Assembly: GCA_003164375.1 (NCBI GenBank)
Contig: PLTE01000029.1
Coordinates: 3,283 to 28,893, forward strand
DNA: 25,611 nucleotides
Direction: 5' to 3'
Origin: Hyphomicrobiales bacterium
Lineage (GTDB): Bacteria > Pseudomonadota > Alphaproteobacteria > Rhizobiales > Xanthobacteraceae
Positions 1 through 7,395 of the stretch are shown piece after piece. The notes beneath the pieces are model-generated. The model searched no databases. It was not told the origin of the DNA and was given only the letters and a program-made list of their open reading frames with translations. Each line of letters opens with the position of its first letter. The stretch's first letter is position 1. Made by a program: the position numbers and the translations under genes.

Positions 1-2
1 GC

Positions 3-605
3 ATCCTGCTCGACCTGCTCAATTCGGTCGAGCGCGACGGCGGCCAGTCGCAGCGGCGGCTTGCCTCCGAGCTCGGCATCGCGCTCGGTCTGGTCAACGC
101 TTACCTGCGGCGCTGCGTCAAGAAGGGGCTGGTCAAGGTCACTGAAGCGCCCGCCCGCCGCTATATTTATTACCTGACGCCGCAGGGCTTCGCCGAGAAA
201 TCCCGTTTGACCGTCGAATACTTGTCGGTGTCCTTCGGCTTCTTCCGCCGGGCGAAGGCCGAGTGCGGGGTCATGTTCGACACTGCGGCCGAGCGCGGCT
301 TTCACAAGGTGGCACTCGCCGGCATTTCCGATCTCGCCGAGATCGCGATGATCTGCGCGCTGGATACCGGCGTGAAAGTTACGGCGGTGGTCGACGACAA
401 GTCGACGCTGTCGCACTTCGCCGGGGTGCGGGTCGCTCCGTCCTTTGACGCCGTCGTCGGCAGCTGCGACGCCGTGCTGATCACCGATCTGCAACGGGCG
501 GCCGAGTTGACCGAACAGGCGAGCCCGCTGTTCGGCCCCGAGCGTGTGCTCACGCCAAAATTGTTGCTGCCGCCGCCGCGGATGCCGAATGGGGGCGCAT
601 CATGA
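3..605 (+). CDS. Winged-helix transcriptional regulator with C-terminal nucleotide-binding-like domain (5' truncated)
   Basis: The reading frame is open from the window edge, so the N-terminus is missing. The first ~65 visible residues form a winged helix-turn-helix: a recognition-helix-like stretch (RRLASELGIALGLVNAYLRR) is followed by a basic wing ending in YIYYLTPQGF, as in MarR-like regulators. After a linker (KSRLTVEYLSVSFGFFRR), residues from about 95 onward look like a Rossmann-type domain (VALAGISDLAEIAMIC, then AVVDDKS, then AGVRVAPS). This half resembles the N-terminal domain of the FkbM protein at 22127-23287. The stop overlaps the ATG of the NusG-like gene by four bases, so the two are translationally coupled. 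Regulators of this build next to a NusG paralogue are typical of the start of alphaproteobacterial polysaccharide loci (family knowledge). That it senses a sugar or nucleotide metabolite is an inference. Confidence 0.8.
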   Translation: MLLDLLNSVERDGGQSQRRLASELGIALGLVNAYLRRCVKKGLVKVTEAPARRYIYYLTPQGFAEKSRLTVEYLSVSFGFFRRAKAECGVMFDTAAERGFHKVALAGISDLAEIAMICALDTGVKVTAVVDDKSTLSHFAGVRVAPSFDAVVGSCDAVLITDLQRAAELTEQASPLFGPERVLTPKLLLPPPRMPNGGAS

Positions 606-1123
606 CGGATAACCTTGTGACCAAATCGTCATGGCATGTAGTCCAAGTCCACGTTCACGCCGAGGCGAAGGCGCAAATGCACCTGGCCCGGCAGGGTTTC
701 GCGACCTATCTACCGCGTTATCTCAAACGCCGGCGTCACGCGCGGCGGACGGAGACCGTGCCGGCTCCGCTCTATCCGTCTTATCTGTTCGTAACCATCG
801 ATCCGACGGTCCAGCGGTGGCGATCGATCCATTCAACCGTCGGTGTCACCCGCCTGGTCTGTAACGGCGACGTGCCGGCCGCAATCGATGACGCGATCAT
901 CCACGGCTTGAAAAGCCGCGAGGATGCGCAGGGCTTCATTCAACTGCAGCGCCGGCCGCAATTTGCAGCCGGCGACAAGGTTCGCATCCGTGAAGGCGTG
1001 TTCAGTGATTGTCTCGGCCTGTTCGAGGGCATGGGCGATCGCGAGCGCGTCGCTATTCTTCTCGAACTGCTCGGCCGCAAGGTGCGCGTCGTTCTGGACG
1101 AGGAATTCGTCGTCGCGGCGTAA
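602..1123 (+). CDS. NusG/RfaH-type transcription antitermination protein
   Basis: This 173-residue protein has the NusG N-terminal domain at about residues 10-105 (WHVVQVHVHAEAKAQMHL, then PRYLKRRRHARR, then the family hallmark PLYPSYLFV) and a C-terminal KOW domain (FAAGDKVRIREGVFSD, ending VRVVLDEEFVV). It lacks the extra material of housekeeping NusG and matches the short specialised paralogues (RfaH, UpxY, LoaP) that let RNA polymerase pass terminators in long polysaccharide operons. The ATG overlaps the upstream stop (ATGA). It is the last gene before the leader that carries the ops-like element and the exporter genes, which suggests that it acts in cis on this locus. The family is clear. 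Recruitment to the ops-like site is inferred from the DNA match and the position. Confidence 0.9.
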   Translation: MTDNLVTKSSWHVVQVHVHAEAKAQMHLARQGFATYLPRYLKRRRHARRTETVPAPLYPSYLFVTIDPTVQRWRSIHSTVGVTRLVCNGDVPAAIDDAIIHGLKSREDAQGFIQLQRRPQFAAGDKVRIREGVFSDCLGLFEGMGDRERVAILLELLGRKVRVVLDEEFVVAA

Positions 1124-1131
1124 GCCGCGTC

Positions 1132-1182
1132 GAGGGCATGATCCGGAAAAGTCGACAGCGATTTTCCGAGCAGGTCATGCTC
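1132..1182. repeat. Imperfect palindromic intergenic repeat
   Basis: Two arms face each other. The left arm (1132-1150) reads GAGGGCATGATCCGGAAAA. The right arm (1162-1182) begins TTTTCCGAG and ends GTCATGCTC. The outer blocks GAG..CATGA and TCATG.CTC and the inner blocks CGGAAAA and TTTTCCG pair, separated by a short loop. From memory, closely similar palindromes (catgatccggaaaa...ttttcc...gatcatgctc) are scattered between genes in Bradyrhizobium, Rhodopseudomonas and relatives. In RNA it would form a long hairpin just after the NusG-like stop codon. There is no U-run directly after it, so a standard intrinsic terminator is not indicated. Confidence 0.7.
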
Positions 1183-1226
1183 CAGAAAAATGGCGGGCGG
1201 GTCGGGGGGCTTAGAGTCACCCGGAG

Positions 1227-1238
1227 TGCGGTAGCGTG
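1227..1238 (+). promoter_or_regulatory. ops-like element in the exporter-operon leader
   Basis: The sequence TGCGGTAGCGTG matches the Escherichia coli ops element (GGCGGTAGCGTG) at 11 of 12 positions, with 11 consecutive identical bases at 1228-1238. ops pauses RNA polymerase and recruits RfaH through the non-template strand (established for Enterobacteria). Here it lies on the coding strand, about 100 bases after a NusG/RfaH paralogue and about 60 bases before the first transport gene, which is where such a site is expected. Use of the same motif in this alphaproteobacterium is inferred. It overlaps a possible GTG codon at 1236 for the next gene. Confidence 0.5.
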
Positions 1239-1295
1239 GCAAATCGATCGGTCGGTGGCAGGCGTTACCAAGTCTGCGTGAAAACGAATGGTCCG

Positions 1296-2135
1296 ATGAT
1301 GCAAGGCACTTTAGCGCTCCGTATTCCGCACCGCGGTCCCACGCGGTCGTCGTATCGCGTTGCATTGGTCGACATCTTCGCGGGAATCGGCGCAGTCAAT
1401 ATCTGGGGCCGGCTCGGATGGCGCGAGACCAAACGGCGCTATCGCCGAACCGCATTCGGGCCGTTCTGGACGACGGTCGGTCTTGCGCTGTTTGTCACGA
1501 CGCTCGGTTTTGTCTGGACCAATCTGTGGCATCGCGATCCGAAGGTCTATCTGCCGTACCTCACCGCGGGTATGGTGTGCTGGGTCATGTTTTCGACGAT
1601 TTGCACGGAAGGGTGCCTCAGTCTCATCGTCAACGAGCAATTGCTCAAACAATTGCGCATTTCCTATACGCTGCTCGCCTGCACCAATGTCTGGCGAAAT
1701 GCTGTGCTATTTCTGCATAATCTGACGATCTTCGCTCTGGTTTTTCTTTACGCCGGCCTGTCGGTCACTTGGGCGACATTGCTCATCATTCCGGGCTTCG
1801 CGCTGTTCTGCATCAATGCGGTCTGGATCAGCCTGGTGCTGGGAACGCTCTGCGCGCGGTTTCGCGACGTCCAACAATTGGTCATTACTCTGCTGCAGAT
1901 TTCGATGTTTCTGACGCCGATTTTCTGGACGCCGGATCAACTGACCGGCCGCACCGCCATCGTCGCGCAAGTAAACCCGCTCTATCACTTGATCGCGATA
2001 ATTCGCGATCCATTATTGGGCCATGCCCCCGAAGCCTCAAGCTGGTTCGCCCTCGTCGCCATGGCGATCGTCGGTTGGATGCTGACAATCTATATGCTGG
2101 CCAAGATCCGCCAACGGATCATTTATTGGATTTAG
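1296..2135 (+). CDS. wzm: ABC-2 type polysaccharide exporter, permease subunit (Wzm-like)
   Basis: This 279-residue membrane protein would carry a lipid-linked glycan across the inner membrane with the ATPase encoded next. An amphipathic N-terminal part with the pattern WGRLGWRETKRRYRRTAFGPFW is followed by about six hydrophobic segments (including TTVGLALFVTTLGFVW, AVLFLHNLTIFALVFLYAGL, LLIIPGFALFCINAVWISLV and VAMAIVGWMLTIYMLAKI). Both match Wzm/TagG/KpsM-type permeases. I prefer the ATG at 1296 (another follows at 1299) because it gives the usual N-terminal length and leaves the ops-like element in the leader. A GTG at 1236, preceded by GGAG at 1223-1226, would add 20 residues and cannot be ruled out. 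No clear Shine-Dalgarno precedes 1296. The gene is first in the exporter operon, 17 bases from the ATPase start. Confidence 0.9.
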   Translation: MMQGTLALRIPHRGPTRSSYRVALVDIFAGIGAVNIWGRLGWRETKRRYRRTAFGPFWTTVGLALFVTTLGFVWTNLWHRDPKVYLPYLTAGMVCWVMFSTICTEGCLSLIVNEQLLKQLRISYTLLACTNVWRNAVLFLHNLTIFALVFLYAGLSVTWATLLIIPGFALFCINAVWISLVLGTLCARFRDVQQLVITLLQISMFLTPIFWTPDQLTGRTAIVAQVNPLYHLIAIIRDPLLGHAPEASSWFALVAMAIVGWMLTIYMLAKIRQRIIYWI

Positions 2136-2141
2136 TGCGCT

Positions 2142-2145
2142 GGAG
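2142..2145 (+). promoter_or_regulatory. Shine-Dalgarno GGAG that decides the TTG start of the ATPase
   Basis: GGAG lies seven bases ahead of a TTG at 2153. The protein from that TTG starts with MAKIELNNV, the usual beginning of a Wzt-type ATPase. This supports a short protein starting at 2153 over the much longer frame that is open upstream within the permease gene. Confidence 0.6.
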
Positions 2146-2152
2146 ATCTCAC

Positions 2153-2986
2153 TTGGCCAAGATTGAACTCAATAACGTCGTCGCCGATTTCCCGATCTAC
2201 GGAACTCAGCCTAGCTTGCGCAATGCGCTGTTCGGGCGTGTCGTCGGCGGCGTGGTGCGCCGACAGAGCGACAGCAGCAGTCGGGTTGTCGTGCGCGCTC
2301 TGGAAAACGTGTCGCTGACGGTCAATCACGGCGATCAACTCGGCATTATTGGGCACAACGGTGCCGGCAAGTCGACTATGTTGCGCGTGTTTGCCGGCAT
2401 CTACGAGCCGAGCCAAGGGTCGATCAGTATCGAAGGGCGGGTCTCGCCGCTGTTCAATTCTTCGCCCGGGCTTTCGCTCGACGACACTGGATACGAGAAC
2501 ATCGTAACATGCGGGCTTCTGCTCGGCATGAGCCGCGACGAGATCGAGCGAAAAACTCCCGAAATCGAAGAGTTCTGCGAGCTCAATGACTATCTTTCGC
2601 TTCCGGTTCGGACTTACTCGAGTGGGATGTTGGTAAGGCTCGGCTTTGCTATTGCAACCTCCATCGATCCGGAAATCCTGCTGCTCGACGAGGAGCTCGG
2701 AACGGGCGATGCCCGCTTTGCAGCGCGCGCGGCCAAGCGGGTCGACTCCTTGATCGGACGATCAAGCATTATGGTGCTGGCTTCTCATTCCGAAGACCTC
2801 ATTCGCAAAATGTGCAATCGCGCAATTCTGCTTGATCATGGGCGGGTCGTTCTCGATGGTCCGACCGACGAAGTCCTCGAAATCTACAGTCGAGCGAACA
2901 AAGATGAGGCGGCGAATATAGCGCCGCCACCGCAAGACACCGAACAGACCGAACTGGGTGTGCCACTAGCCTCACGCGTGGGCTAA
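2153..2986 (+). CDS. wzt: ABC transporter ATP-binding subunit for polysaccharide export (Wzt-like)
   Basis: The 277-residue protein powers glycan export with the preceding permease. It has all ABC ATPase motifs: Walker A GHNGAGKST (67-75), the signature YSSGM (155-159), Walker B ILLLDEE (175-181) and a switch-histidine region VLASHSED. The stretch SPLFNSSPGLSLDDTGYENI is typical of the Wzt/TagH subgroup. The usual Wzt N-terminus, with an insertion before Walker A, is also present. The protein ends about 40 residues after the ATPase fold, in a Pro/Gln-rich tail. It therefore lacks the C-terminal carbohydrate-binding domain of long Wzt proteins, which suggests export that does not depend on recognising a chain-end cap (inference). 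The TTG start is chosen from the GGAG at 2142-2145. Confidence 0.92.
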   Translation: MAKIELNNVVADFPIYGTQPSLRNALFGRVVGGVVRRQSDSSSRVVVRALENVSLTVNHGDQLGIIGHNGAGKSTMLRVFAGIYEPSQGSISIEGRVSPLFNSSPGLSLDDTGYENIVTCGLLLGMSRDEIERKTPEIEEFCELNDYLSLPVRTYSSGMLVRLGFAIATSIDPEILLLDEELGTGDARFAARAAKRVDSLIGRSSIMVLASHSEDLIRKMCNRAILLDHGRVVLDGPTDEVLEIYSRANKDEAANIAPPPQDTEQTELGVPLASRVG

Positions 2987-3028
2987 CGGCTGAGCCGCCG
3001 TCACCGGCTATAACGAAGCGAGGAAGCC

Positions 3029-3766
3029 ATGAGCCCTGTTAAGAATATCAAGATTTTCGCCGACGGTGCCGATATCGACGGCATCCTGACGCTTTATAAA
3101 AACCCGCTGATCAAGGGCTTCACCACCAACCCGACGCTGATGCGCAAGGCCGGCATCGAGGATTATGAGGACTTCGCGCGCCGGTTGGTGAAGGCGATCC
3201 CGGATCGGCCGATATCTTTCGAGGTATTTGCCGACGACTTCGACGAGATGATCTCGCAGGGCCGCGTGATCGCGTCCTGGGGCAACAACGTCAACGTCAA
3301 GATTCCGGTGACGACCACGAAAGGCGCGTTTACTGGCCCGGTCGTTCGCACGCTGGCCAACGCCGGCGTTATCGTCAACGTGACCGCAATCATGACCGAA
3401 CAACAGGTCGCGCGCGTCGGCGAATGTCTGGCGCCGAACGTGCCGGCGATTGTTTCCGTCTTCGCCGGGCGTGTCGCCGATACCGGCCGCGATCCTATAC
3501 CGGTGATGCGCGCTTGCCTCGCCGCGCTCTCCGATCGCCCGAAGGCGGAATTGCTCTGGGCAAGTCCGCGCGAACTTCTCAACATTTTCCAGGCCGACGA
3601 AATGGGCTGCCATATCATTACGGTGAGCCATGATGTGCTTGCCAAGCTCTCGCTCGTCGGCAAGAACCTCGACGACTATTCGCTCGAGACGGTCAAAATG
3701 TTCCATCGCGATGCCACGGCGGCGGGATTCGCAATCGCGACGCCGGCACGCCGGGCGGCGTCCTGA
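3029..3766 (+). CDS. Transaldolase family protein (fructose-6-phosphate aldolase/transaldolase-like)
   Basis: The 245-residue protein is a class I aldolase with the transaldolase fold. Its start IKIFADGADIDGI and the following KGFTTNPTLMRKAG match the phosphate/aspartate region of the short (FSA/TalC-type) transaldolases. NNVNVKIPVT holds the expected Schiff-base lysine (K91). The later VNVTAIMTEQQV, SVFAGRVADTGRDP and ELLWASPRELLNI blocks are also conserved in the family. Such enzymes move a dihydroxyacetone unit (C3) from a ketose phosphate to an aldose, or do the plain aldol reaction. A good SD (GAGGAAG) precedes the ATG. Its place in a sugar-nucleotide operon, with a transketolase downstream, points to a special precursor sugar rather than central metabolism (inference). 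LmbR in lincosamide octose synthesis is a precedent for such use. Confidence 0.9.
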   Translation: MSPVKNIKIFADGADIDGILTLYKNPLIKGFTTNPTLMRKAGIEDYEDFARRLVKAIPDRPISFEVFADDFDEMISQGRVIASWGNNVNVKIPVTTTKGAFTGPVVRTLANAGVIVNVTAIMTEQQVARVGECLAPNVPAIVSVFAGRVADTGRDPIPVMRACLAALSDRPKAELLWASPRELLNIFQADEMGCHIITVSHDVLAKLSLVGKNLDDYSLETVKMFHRDATAAGFAIATPARRAAS

Positions 3767-3814
3767 TCGGCGGCGGTTCGCGCCAACATCGCAAAGACCT
3801 AAGGAGACGAGGAA

Positions 3815-4828
3815 ATGCCAAACAAGTTTTCACGCGTATTCGTGACCGGAGGAGCGGGTTATGTGGGCTCCGTTCTCATCCCCCGGCTGCTCGATCGCGG
3901 CTATAAGGTGACGAGCTACGATATTTCCTATTACGGCGATAATTTCCTGCCCAAGAACAATCCGAACTTACAGGTCATCCGCGGCGATATTCGCGATACC
4001 GCAGCGCTCGCCAGGGCAGTTGCCGGGCACGACGCCTTCATCAGTCTTGCGTGTATCTCCAATGACGCGAGCTTCGAACTCGACGAGAATCTGTCGACGT
4101 CGGTCAATCTCGACGCATTCGAGCCAATGGTACTCGCCGCCAAGAAGGCCGGCGTGAAGCGCTTCATCTTTGCCTCATCGAGCTCGGTATACGGCGTCTC
4201 GGATCAGCCGAACGTGACCGAAGATCACCCGCTCGTGCCACTCACCCTCTACAACAAGTACAAGGGCATGTGCGAGCCACTCTTGCTCAAGCATACCGAC
4301 AAGAGCTTCGTCGGCGTCGTGTTCCGCCCGGCGACGGTGTGCGGCTACGCACCGCGGCAGCGCTTCGACCTCTCGGTCAACATCTTGACCAATCACGCCA
4401 TCAACAACGGCAAGATCACAGTGTTCGGCGGCGAGCAACTGCGCCCCAACCTGCACATTCTCGATTACTGCGATGCGGTGCAGGTGCTGCTCGACGCGCC
4501 CGACGAGAAGATCGCCAACGAGATATTCAATGTCGGCTATCAGAACATGTCGATCATGGATATTGCGTTACTGGTCAAGCGCATCGTCCAGGAGGAGTTT
4601 CCTGACAAGGGCGAAATCGGCGTCGTCACGACGCCGAGCGACGACAAGCGCTCCTATCATATCAATTCCGATAAAGTCCGGCGCGTGCTCGGCTACGCGC
4701 CGACGCGCACGATCGAACAAGCCGTGCGTGATCTGTGCCGCGCCTTCAAGGACGGCAGGCTGCCCAATTCGATGGCGGACGACATCTATTATAATGTCCG
4801 CCGTATGAAGAACCTGCAAGCCGCATAA
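3815..4828 (+). CDS. NAD-dependent epimerase/dehydratase (extended SDR)
   Basis: The 337-residue protein has an N-terminal Rossmann fold with TGGAGYVG (11-18), an active-site serine block SSSSVYG (121-127) and the catalytic YxxxK pair Y146/K150 (YNKYK). This is the pattern of extended SDRs that act on nucleotide sugars. The C-terminal half (FRPATVCGYAPRQRFDL, then LHILDYCDAVQVLL, then IFNVGYQNMSI) binds the nucleotide-sugar part. The product cannot be told from sequence: a C4-epimerase, a dehydratase or a reductase are all possible. A strong SD (AAGGAG/GAGGAA) precedes the ATG. The next SDR starts one base after the stop codon, so the two are clearly co-translated and probably act in one pathway. 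Confidence 0.88.
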   Translation: MPNKFSRVFVTGGAGYVGSVLIPRLLDRGYKVTSYDISYYGDNFLPKNNPNLQVIRGDIRDTAALARAVAGHDAFISLACISNDASFELDENLSTSVNLDAFEPMVLAAKKAGVKRFIFASSSSVYGVSDQPNVTEDHPLVPLTLYNKYKGMCEPLLLKHTDKSFVGVVFRPATVCGYAPRQRFDLSVNILTNHAINNGKITVFGGEQLRPNLHILDYCDAVQVLLDAPDEKIANEIFNVGYQNMSIMDIALLVKRIVQEEFPDKGEIGVVTTPSDDKRSYHINSDKVRRVLGYAPTRTIEQAVRDLCRAFKDGRLPNSMADDIYYNVRRMKNLQAA

Positions 4829-5836
4829 ATGAGCGCGATGAACGAGCGTGTCGGAGTCGTTACCGGTGGCGCCGGCTTTATCGGCAGCCACATGGTCGAT
4901 CTTTTGCTGGCACGCGGCTACCGCGTGCGGGTCATCGACAGTCTTGTCGGCGGCCGCGAGGCCAACCTTGCCCATCACGGCAATGACCCGCGGCTGTCGT
5001 TCGAGCGGCGCGATATCCGGCAGCTCGATGCCGGCGACCCCTTGTTTAAGGACGCCGCCTTGGTTTTCCATTTTGCCGGTATCGGCGACATCGTTCCGTC
5101 GATCGAGCGCCCGACCGACTATATGGACACTAATGTCCAGGGCACCGTGCATGTGCTGGAATGCGCGCGCGCGGCGAACGTCCGGAAATTCGTCTATGCG
5201 GCGTCGTCGTCCTGCTACGGGCTTGCCGCGGTGCCGACCGGCGAGGATCATCCGATCGGGCCCGAACATCCCTACGGCTTGAGCAAATATCAGGGCGAGA
5301 TGGCGGTGCTGCACTGGCATCGCGTGTATCGGCTGCCGGCGAATTCGATCCGCATCTTCAACGCCTATGGGCCGCGGGTGCGCACCACGGGAGCCTATGG
5401 CGCGGTATTCGGTGTCTTCTTCAAACAGAAACTTGCCGGCAAGCCGTTCACGGTGATCGGCGACGGCACGCAGCGCCGCGATTTTCTGTTTGTGACGGAC
5501 GTCGCGGCGGCTTTTCTGCGCGCTGCCGAAAGCGATTTCATCGGCGAAATTTGGAATCTCGGCGCCGGCAATCCGCAAAGCGTCAACCGGCTTGTCGAAC
5601 TGCTCGAAGGGCCGGTCGTTTACATTCCCAAGCGGCCGGGCGAGCCCGACTGCACGTTTGCGGATATCAGCAAGATCCAGCGCGATCTCGGCTGGCAGCC
5701 AGTGGTGCCGTTCGATCAAGGGGTGCGGCGCATGATGGAGGATATCGAACTCTGGCGCGACGCGCCGCTGTGGGACCCACAGTCGATCGCGGTGGCGACC
5801 AAGACGTGGTTTGAGTATCTAGGGCGGGAGGCCTGA
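4829..5836 (+). CDS. NAD-dependent epimerase/dehydratase (UDP-glucose 4-epimerase-like SDR)
   Basis: This 335-residue extended SDR has TGGAGFIGSH (12-21), the serine block SSSCYG (126-131) and the catalytic pair Y149/K153 (YGLSK). The stretch FNAYGPRVRTTGAYGAVFGVF and the RRDFLFVTDVAAAF segment are typical of GalE/WbpP/RmlB-like enzymes. It directly abuts the previous SDR gene. Of the SDRs in the window this one is closest to a classic 4-epimerase, and its substrate should be an NDP-sugar. The C-terminus carries an extra ~30 residues after the standard ADISKIQRDLGWQP segment, ending in TKTWFEYLGREA. Confidence 0.88.
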   Translation: MSAMNERVGVVTGGAGFIGSHMVDLLLARGYRVRVIDSLVGGREANLAHHGNDPRLSFERRDIRQLDAGDPLFKDAALVFHFAGIGDIVPSIERPTDYMDTNVQGTVHVLECARAANVRKFVYAASSSCYGLAAVPTGEDHPIGPEHPYGLSKYQGEMAVLHWHRVYRLPANSIRIFNAYGPRVRTTGAYGAVFGVFFKQKLAGKPFTVIGDGTQRRDFLFVTDVAAAFLRAAESDFIGEIWNLGAGNPQSVNRLVELLEGPVVYIPKRPGEPDCTFADISKIQRDLGWQPVVPFDQGVRRMMEDIELWRDAPLWDPQSIAVATKTWFEYLGREA

Positions 5837-5840
5837 GACC

Positions 5841-7388
5841 GTGGAATCACTCGGCAGCCACTTCAAGCATAAGATCAAGACTCCGGAGGAGATTGCGCAG
5901 CTCATCGGCGAGCCGCCGCGCAAGCGCAAGGTGATCATGTGTCACGGCGTATTCGACGTCGTGCATCCGGGTCATTTGCGGCATTTGCTCTATGCCAAGA
6001 GCAAGGCCGACATCCTGGTCGCGAGCCTGACCGCCGATCGCCACATATCAAAAGGGCGCTATCGGCCGCATATTCCGCAAGAATTGCGCGCCCTTAATCT
6101 CGCGGCATTCGAAATGGTCGATTACGTGATCATCGACCCCGAACCAACGCCGCTGAAGAATCTCACGCTGATCAAGCCGGATATCTTTGCCAAGGGCTAT
6201 GAGTACCAGGCAAGCGGTCTGCCGCTGAAGACGCAGGACGAGCTCGACGTGATCCGCAGCTACGGCGGCGAGATCATCTTCACGCCGGGCGACTACGTGT
6301 TCTCGTCGAGCGCGTTGATCGAAGCCTCGCCGCCGTCGCTGCGCATCGAAAAGCTGATGACGCTGATGGAGTCGGTCGATCTGACCTTCGACAAGCTGCG
6401 CCGCACGCTCGATACGCTCGGCGGCCGGCGCGTCCATGTCGTCGGTGATACGATCGTCGACACCTTCACTTATACCAGCATGATCGGCGGTCAGACCAAG
6501 ACGCCCACCATCAGCGTGCTGTTCGACCGAAGAACCGATTATGTCGGCGGTGCCGGCGTCGTCGCCGAACACCTGAAAGCCGCTGGCGCCGACGTGGTGT
6601 TTTCGACCGTGCTCGGCGAAGACGCACTCAAAGACTTCGTGCTGGAGGGCTTGAGCAAATCCGGCGTCCAATGTCGCCCGGTCATCGACAAGACGCGACC
6701 GACCACGAACAAGAACGCGATCATTTCCGGCGGCTACCGTTTGCTGAAAGTCGATACGCTAGACAACCGGTCGATTTCCGATCAGATCGTGCTGACGCTG
6801 GCCAAGGCGGTTGCCACCGAAAAGGCCGAAGCGCTGGTGTTCAGCGACTTCCGCCACGGCATGTTCAATCGCCGTACTATTCCGACGCTGGCTGACGCCG
6901 TACCGGACGGCATGTATAAGGTCGCCGACAGTCAGGTGGCCAGCCGCTGGGGCAACATCACCGAGTTTCGCGGTTTCGACCTGATCACGCCGAACGAACG
7001 CGAGGCGCGGTTCGCGCTCGGCGATCAGGATTCCGGTATCCGGCCGCTGGCGGCGGACATTTACGATGCTGCGCAGTGCAAGACGCTGATCCTTAAACTC
7101 GGCGATAAAGGCGTGCTCACCTGCAAGCACGGCGACCATCAGGCGCTCGATTCGTTTTTCGTCGTCGATAGTTTCGTCGATCGTTTGGTCGACGGCGTCG
7201 GTGCCGGCGACGCGCTCTTGGCCTATGCCACGCTGTCGATGCTGGCCAGCAAATGCGAACTCACCGCGACGATTATCGGCACCATGGCCGCGGCCTGCGA
7301 ATGCGAGAAGGACGGCAACGTTCCGATCAACATCGAAGATGTCCATCATAAGCTCGACGCGGTCGAGCGCGAGGCAAAGTTCGATTAG
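5841..7388 (+). CDS. Bifunctional nucleotidyltransferase-PfkB sugar kinase (HldE-like, domains in reverse order)
   Basis: The 515-residue protein joins two enzymes. Residues ~28-165 are a cytidylyl/adenylyltransferase domain: HGVFDVVHPGHLRHL with HxGH at 42-45, TADRHISKGRYRPHIP, then KPDIFAKGYEY and the closing SSSALI. Residues ~185-505 are a PfkB/ribokinase domain: GGAGVVAEHLKAAGADV, RPTTNKNAIISGG, and DGVGAGD (451-457) with the expected catalytic aspartate D457. In HldE (RfaE), which makes ADP-heptose, the kinase comes first and the nucleotidyltransferase second; here the order is swapped. The likely job is phosphorylation at C1 of a sugar phosphate and transfer of a nucleotide. The sugar and the nucleotide are not known. 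GTG start with GGGAGG upstream; four bases after the previous stop. Confidence 0.88.
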   Translation: MESLGSHFKHKIKTPEEIAQLIGEPPRKRKVIMCHGVFDVVHPGHLRHLLYAKSKADILVASLTADRHISKGRYRPHIPQELRALNLAAFEMVDYVIIDPEPTPLKNLTLIKPDIFAKGYEYQASGLPLKTQDELDVIRSYGGEIIFTPGDYVFSSSALIEASPPSLRIEKLMTLMESVDLTFDKLRRTLDTLGGRRVHVVGDTIVDTFTYTSMIGGQTKTPTISVLFDRRTDYVGGAGVVAEHLKAAGADVVFSTVLGEDALKDFVLEGLSKSGVQCRPVIDKTRPTTNKNAIISGGYRLLKVDTLDNRSISDQIVLTLAKAVATEKAEALVFSDFRHGMFNRRTIPTLADAVPDGMYKVADSQVASRWGNITEFRGFDLITPNEREARFALGDQDSGIRPLAADIYDAAQCKTLILKLGDKGVLTCKHGDHQALDSFFVVDSFVDRLVDGVGAGDALLAYATLSMLASKCELTATIIGTMAAACECEKDGNVPINIEDVHHKLDAVEREAKFD

Positions 7389-7395
7389 TGACACG

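Noticed and set aside
2135..2137. GTG start for the Wzt-like ATPase overlapping the permease stop
   Set aside because: It is in frame, but the TTG at 2153 has a well-spaced GGAG and gives the usual N-terminus of the family.
4568..5719. Minus-strand open frame of 383 codons over the two SDR genes
   Set aside because: It is an antisense shadow of two well-supported SDR genes.
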